Assembly: GCA_964036195.1 (NCBI GenBank) | Contig: OZ038454.1 | Span: 6,014,001 to 6,078,000, forward strand | Direction of reading: 5' to 3' | Length of the DNA: 64,000 nt | From: Sphaerolaimus hirsutus | Lineage: Eukaryota > Nematoda > Chromadorea > Monhysterida > Sphaerolaimidae | Shown here: positions 59,179-64,000 of the stretch, one piece after another | Layout: every line of letters starts with the position of its first letter | Position numbering within the stretch: position 1 is the stretch's first letter | Notes under the pieces: model-generated | The model's database searches: none | Told to the model about the DNA's origin: nothing | Seen by the model: the letters and a program-made list of their open reading frames with translations, nothing else | Position numbers and translations under genes: made by a program

Positions 59179-62100
59179 ATGAATATCATTTTGCTGGCAA
59201 TGTTTGCACTGAAAACTGTATTTTTGCATCTCCCTCAATTTGGACTGACTGCACAGAACCAGGAGCAGCAAATACTCCAAAGGAACATTATTATGTTATG
59301 CAGGAACAAAATGCTAACACTGAACAATAGTTTCTTAAGGGGAATATGTGCCAGGTATAGAAATATGCTAGCATTTTTAGGGGGAGACTTTCAGTGTGGC
59401 TTTGGTTATCAAATAAGTATTTATTAGGTGGTATTTGTATACACAAAATTTTATTGCACTTGTATGGATTTGTTTTGTTGATATGGAGTATTTATGTAAA
59501 ATTTTGAATTGACAACAATTCAAACATTTAGGAGACTTGATTTAAGCCTGGCTTCATTCCAAGCATCAATCCTGGGAGCTGTGTTCTCTGCAAGCTACAA
59601 TATACATAAATAAAGGACACTTAGGTATATTGTTCTCTCTCTGCCCATCAGACTGCCAAGAAAACAAACATGGAGAAAACAGGACTCTGTGCGAGTGTGT
59701 AGTTTGGTGCTGGCACAACGCCAACAGGGCACAGCCGCTGCACGCAGAAACTGTGTCTCACTGCATCCACACTTGCAACAGGCACTCAGGAGGTGAGTGC
59801 GAATTTTTAGCATATAGTGGTGATGAAATGGTGCCAGTGCCATCTTTTTCTGTGGATTGTACATCATGATTAGCATTGAAAAAAATCGTCAATTTTTGGA
59901 AAATATAATTAAATATAATCTCAGAAAATCTCTCAAGAATAAAATATAATTAAATCTCTCTCAAAACCCCCAGAAAAAATATAAATAAATAGAAGTATCA
60001 GAATTTGATAGATTTTCTGGTATTTTTAGAAATATCAGAAAATCTCTCAAAAAGAAAGTATAATTAAATCTCTCTGGTAAATCGTGGAAAAAATATAAAT
60101 CTCAGAAAATCTTATATTTTCTGAGATTTTTTTAAAATAAATCTCGCAGAGGTTTTTTCAATGCTAATCATGGTCTTCAACCTTCATTGCCCTTCAAAAA
60201 TTCTGTGTAAATGGATAGATCTACCTAAGTTAAGTGAAGAAAAACAAGTATAGAACAGAAAGATCAAGGGCAGAGTATTAAAAATGACCAGATAACCAGT
60301 ATTTAAACAACTCTGGTGCCTTCAACATCAATTGTATTGAAAACCTGACACAATCCCTTTGGCACTGGAATTGCAAACCAACAATTTCTGAAAAAACACA
60401 GGAAACAATTTGAAAAATGCAAGAAGATACTTATTGCCAAAGGCAAAGCGACAACAAGAAGAAAGAAGATAGTAGATAGCTGCTTTTATCTCTTTCCCAT
60501 GTTGAAGACATCATACAGGCAGGAATTGACTGTGAATGATCTACCTATACGTTTGTTCCCGCCTTTTACTCATTTTATTCTTTTTGAGTATTTTGACATC
60601 ATCTTTTTTTTCTTGGCCTTAACTCAATTAAAATGGGGGAGTCTACATGCTGTGTAAATATACAAAAAAAATTTGTTTAGCAAATGGGTTAAAGTACAGT
60701 TGGCTGTGAAAAAAATAATTAAAGTGCACAGAACGTTGGCTTGGGACTTGTTCTCAGTCTTGACACCTGGTGCCAGTCCCGCATCCTGTCAAGTGTATTT
60801 ATAATCAAGTGCCAAATGTCATGTAAAATGTCTATAAAATAAAAACGTTTTCAGCAGTGAAATTTTAATTCTTTGCACGACAATTGACAAATTTGTATGA
60901 TATTTTACATAACATTTGGCCCTTTACTTTACACTTTACAGGGAACGGGACTGGCACCAGGTGTCAAAACTGAGAACAAAACTATGAAGTCCAAATATTA
61001 TGTTCAGTACAGATTGTGGTGTTATTTAAACCTGTCCCAGCACCATGTAAAATGGCACCAATACCATCCTCTTCTGGCACAAGAGAACAATGAATATTGT
61101 GTTTTCAGTTGATGAAATTGGTGACCTAGAATCTGAAGGAGATGACTGTTCAGACAGACCAATGAGACATGCTATGCCTTTACCTATTGACACACGGCGT
61201 CCATACAGTGAGTGGATGTGGTCAGATGGCAGGGTTCCTTATAAGGTGATTACCATTTGCTTCAGTTGTTGTAACATGTTTAATTTCATATCAATAGAAG
61301 AAACCCTCCCTTTGAGATACCCCAATATGGAATATGTGTGTTTAGGGTACACTGTAGTACATACTAGCTTATCTGATCACTTTTAAGTGTGTTTCATTTG
61401 AAATTTGACATTGTTATTGCATGGACTGGTGACTGCATCTTATAAGTGCAACCTCACTTCCCTCAGGGGTATTGAGAACTTTATTAAGACTTCTTTATCA
61501 CTCACACTCATGAGTCATGACCATGCTGAGTCAACTGAATCTACACTTAACTGCCCCAACTATTTACTTAAAAAACTAACAATTATTACTAACTATTTTG
61601 ATATTATTTTATTATTCAATTATTTTTATTACTAATTAACAACCAATTATTTAGAAATTTCATTCATCAACTAGTACAGTTTGCCCTTTTTGGGCAAGCA
61701 TAAAAATGCAACTCTGGTATATATCCATACTTGTATGGTAGATACTGTTATAATACATGGGATGGCACAATATTGTCAAGCATTCCATTCCAATTGTTAA
61801 GAAATATTAGGTTGCCAACTTTTTTGGATTGCATTTTAGAACCCATGTTTTAGAAAATTTTTGGGCATGGAACATGATTAGATGAGAAAAGGCAAAATCA
61901 TTCAATGATACGCTATTTCTGAACAACAATTGGTAGCTACTGCTTTTATTACAGATAACGCCTGGGTTTGACACAAAACAACTTGCAATGATCAATCATG
62001 CAATTTGTTTCATTCAACTACACTCCTGCATCAGATTTATGCCAATTCAGAGCTGTGATAACTGCACAATACCTGCCCGCAGAGTGGTCATAGATGTGAG

Positions 62101-63564
62101 TTATTGTGCCTACACACACTAGTTTTCACCGTGACCAGGGTTGGCAAAATCTCAGAAAAGAATAAAAATAAAATTAAAATAAAATGGAAAATTGAAGAAT
62201 AAAATAAAATAAAATAAAATGGAAAATTTCAAAATAAAAATAAAAATTGTATAAAAATTCAAATTTTTGTAAAATTTTTGTAAAATTGTATACAAATTCA
62301 TATTTTTGTAAAATTTGTATAAAAATTCATATTTTTTGTAAATTTTTTTTCTGTTGTTTATAGTTCAACCTGTTCATTCGCGGAGCTGGGGCAGTCCTAA
62401 GCTATGTAAAGTGTCAAAATGTCATATGAAATGGAATGGAAAGTGTCAATTTTCATGTAAATGTTAAGTAAAGTGTCAATTGTCATGACAAATATAAATT
62501 AAAGTGGAAACTGTAAAGCAAATTGTATCCAAATCTTTTTTTTATCCAAATCTTGTTGTTTTTGTAACCAAATCTTATGTGAACATTTGGAAACAAAAAC
62601 ATAAGATTTGGATACCAAAATATAAGGTTTGGATACCAAAACATAAGATTCAGATACACAATTTACACTCTGCACGACATTTGTCATGACAATTATACTT
62701 TGCTTGACATTTGAGATGCCAATTGACTCTTTACTACATTTGTCATGACAATTGACGCTTTACATGATGTTTTACAAATGCGCCCAGCACACTCCAGTAA
62801 TCCTTCTACTGAAAATGCAAACCATTCTTATTGATAATTGTAACTTAACACTTGCAACTAGCTAACAATACATACTGCATGCAACTTTTGCAAAGTAATG
62901 GAAAAATTTGTCACACGTTTTTCATGTTTATGTTTAATTATCAAATTTTTCTGACCTTGCATGCAAGATTCTGATTTTTTGTAAAATTTCTGTAAAATTT
63001 TTGTAAAATTTTTGTAAAATGGTCCATTTTATTATTTTATTATTATTTTGGAATAAAATAAAATAAAATAAAATGAAACAAGAATAAAATAAAAATAAAA
63101 TACATTTTTATACAATTTTTATACAATTTGTATACAAATGATTTTTATAAAACCAACCCTGACCGTGACTTCGTGTGAAAACTAAAATTTTTCAAATGCA
63201 AATTAAAAATCACGGTTGAATGATTTGATTTTATTTAAATTTGCGTTTAAATAAATGATAGTTAAACTTTGAAAATTTGAAAACTAAAACACAAAGCATA
63301 CAAAATGAGTAGGCTGGATGTCGCCATGTCGCCATTTCAGTTTTCACATCAGTCACGGTGAAAACTAGTGTGTGTAGGGCCAATGTGAAATGTTGTACAT
63401 GTTGAAATGTTATTCTATCAAGAAGGAAAAATGTTTACTTGTCAATATTCATTATAATGACTCCAATAATCTCCTTTAACAATACATTCAACCATCAAAA
63501 ATATATTGATCGAAAATAGAGCATAGAAAATTTGGTGATTTCGAGAAAATATAATGTAATCTCA

Positions 63565-63607
<43 letters not shown>

Positions 63608-63977
63608 AATCTCACTAGAAATTCCTGGAGACAAAACATAAATTAATATAAATAAATGCAATATTTTTGTATTTTCTCATATTTTTAGAATCTATTTTAA
63701 AATTCTTAGATTTAAAAAAATTATTCTTCACTTCAACTTTTATTTTTTGTTATGCTGCAAATGACCTTATCATATATTTAAATCGATCCCATTGCAGAAC
63801 AATGCTGGTGAAAGAAACACTTGCGCTGTACACTTTGGTCCAATACTTGGTTTAGTTAATGTTCATCTTCCTAATCCTACATGCTTCAAACATATTGCCG
63901 TCATTGTTCATGAACTAATGCATGCATTGGGATTTGGACATGAAATGGCAAGACCTGACCGTAATCAATATATAACA
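59179..63977 (+). CDS. Secreted astacin-family zinc metalloprotease, 5' part
   Basis: Secreted endopeptidase (known for the family). Exons: 59179-about 59347, 59652-59792, 61109-61245, 61955-62095, 63798-63977, then off the window at a GTGAGC donor. Exon 1 starts with a hydrophobic signal peptide (MNIILLAMFALKTVFLH). Exon 2 is Cys-rich (CECVVWCW, HCIHTC) and PAN-like. Exon 3 holds an acidic segment with IGD, then RRPYSEWMWSDGRVPYK, the start of the mature protease. Exon 4 has ITPGFDTKQLAMINHA and SCIRFMP. Exon 5 has the zinc and Met-turn approach HELMHALGFGHEMARPDRN with all three zinc His. Exons 2-5 are phase-consistent. The exon 1 end that fits the phase (59,347) is a weak donor; the stronger CAG-GTATAG at 59,354 is out of phase, so exon 1 is less certain. 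Confidence 0.88.
59865..60172. mobile_element. Inverted-repeat element with AATCTCTC array in astacin intron 2
   Basis: CATGATTAGCATTGAAAAAA at the left and its inverse at the right. The interior repeats AAATATAATTAAATCTCTC and TCAGAAAATCTC. A related AT-rich stretch lies at about 63,510-63,680. Confidence 0.75.
60749..60979. mobile_element. 231-bp palindromic family P element in astacin intron 2
   Basis: TTGTTCTCAGTCTTGACACC at the left, GGTGTCAAAACTGAGAACAA at the right, then CCCTGTAAA-type inner arms. The best-preserved palindrome of this family. It ends 129 bases before exon 3. Confidence 0.8.
62104..63383. mobile_element. TTGTGCC/GGGCCAA inverted-repeat element split by an hAT-like insertion
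   Basis: TTGTGCCTACACACACTAG at the left and CTAGTGTGTGTAGGGCCAA at the right, related to the ends at 24,884-25,333. TA precedes the left end only. It starts nine bases after the donor of astacin exon 4. Confidence 0.75.
62136..63161. mobile_element. Family I hAT-like element, 8-bp duplication ACCGTGAC, with a further nested element
   Basis: CAGGGTTGGCAAAATCTC at the left, AAAACCAACCCTG at the right; exact ACCGTGAC at 62,128-62,135 and 63,162-63,169. Arms are AAAATAAAAT repeats. A family P-like element (62,391-62,780, TGTAAAGTGTCAAAATGTC units) sits inside. Confidence 0.9.
63570..63605. repeat. (AT)n microsatellite, 36 bp
   Basis: Perfect TA/AT run in astacin intron 4. Confidence 0.95.
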
Positions 63978-64000
63978 GTGAGCTGTTCAATCTGACCAAA

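Noticed and set aside
1..64000. tRNA, rRNA or other structured RNA genes
   Set aside because: I found no cloverleaf with A/B boxes or rRNA-like block; hairpins seen are transposon inverted repeats.

Overview
This is a 64 kb piece of an intron-rich, AT-rich invertebrate animal nuclear genome. Animal origin is inferred from spliced genes for exportin-6, a rootletin/CEP250-type ciliary coiled-coil protein, NOP14 and an astacin metalloprotease, and from a BEL/Pao retroelement. Rootletin implies ciliated or centriole-bearing cells. The phylum cannot be fixed from the sequence alone.

Layout: 1-5,407 (minus) is a broken BEL/Pao element whose pol is followed in the same frame by an env-like reading frame that runs off the left edge. 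5,408-13,600 is repeat-rich, with a weakly supported secreted Cys-rich/PAN-like gene (plus, 9,777-13,274). Three housekeeping/cytoskeletal genes then follow, all on the minus strand: exportin-6 (14,324-24,458, 18 exons), a rootletin-type gene (26,420-45,859, 28 exons) and NOP14 (46,169-58,331, 15 exons). NOP14 and rootletin coding regions are only about 310 bp apart. A secreted astacin protease gene starts divergently from NOP14 at about 59.2 kb (plus) and runs off the right edge.

I rebuilt the exons by hand from splice sites, reading phase and recalled family blocks. The XPO6 and NOP14 models are phase-consistent throughout and come to about 1,081 and 862 residues, close to the usual family lengths. 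The rootletin model is consistent except for exon 23, which carries one base too many.

Introns and spacers are filled with short non-autonomous DNA transposons. At least eight have exact 8-bp target duplications (hAT-like), and others are flanked by TA or AATT. Many are nested, so a relative insertion history can be read. A recurring design is that the terminal motif of an element is repeated several times inside it. The four host genes look functionally unrelated: nuclear export, ciliary rootlet, ribosome assembly and secreted proteolysis.
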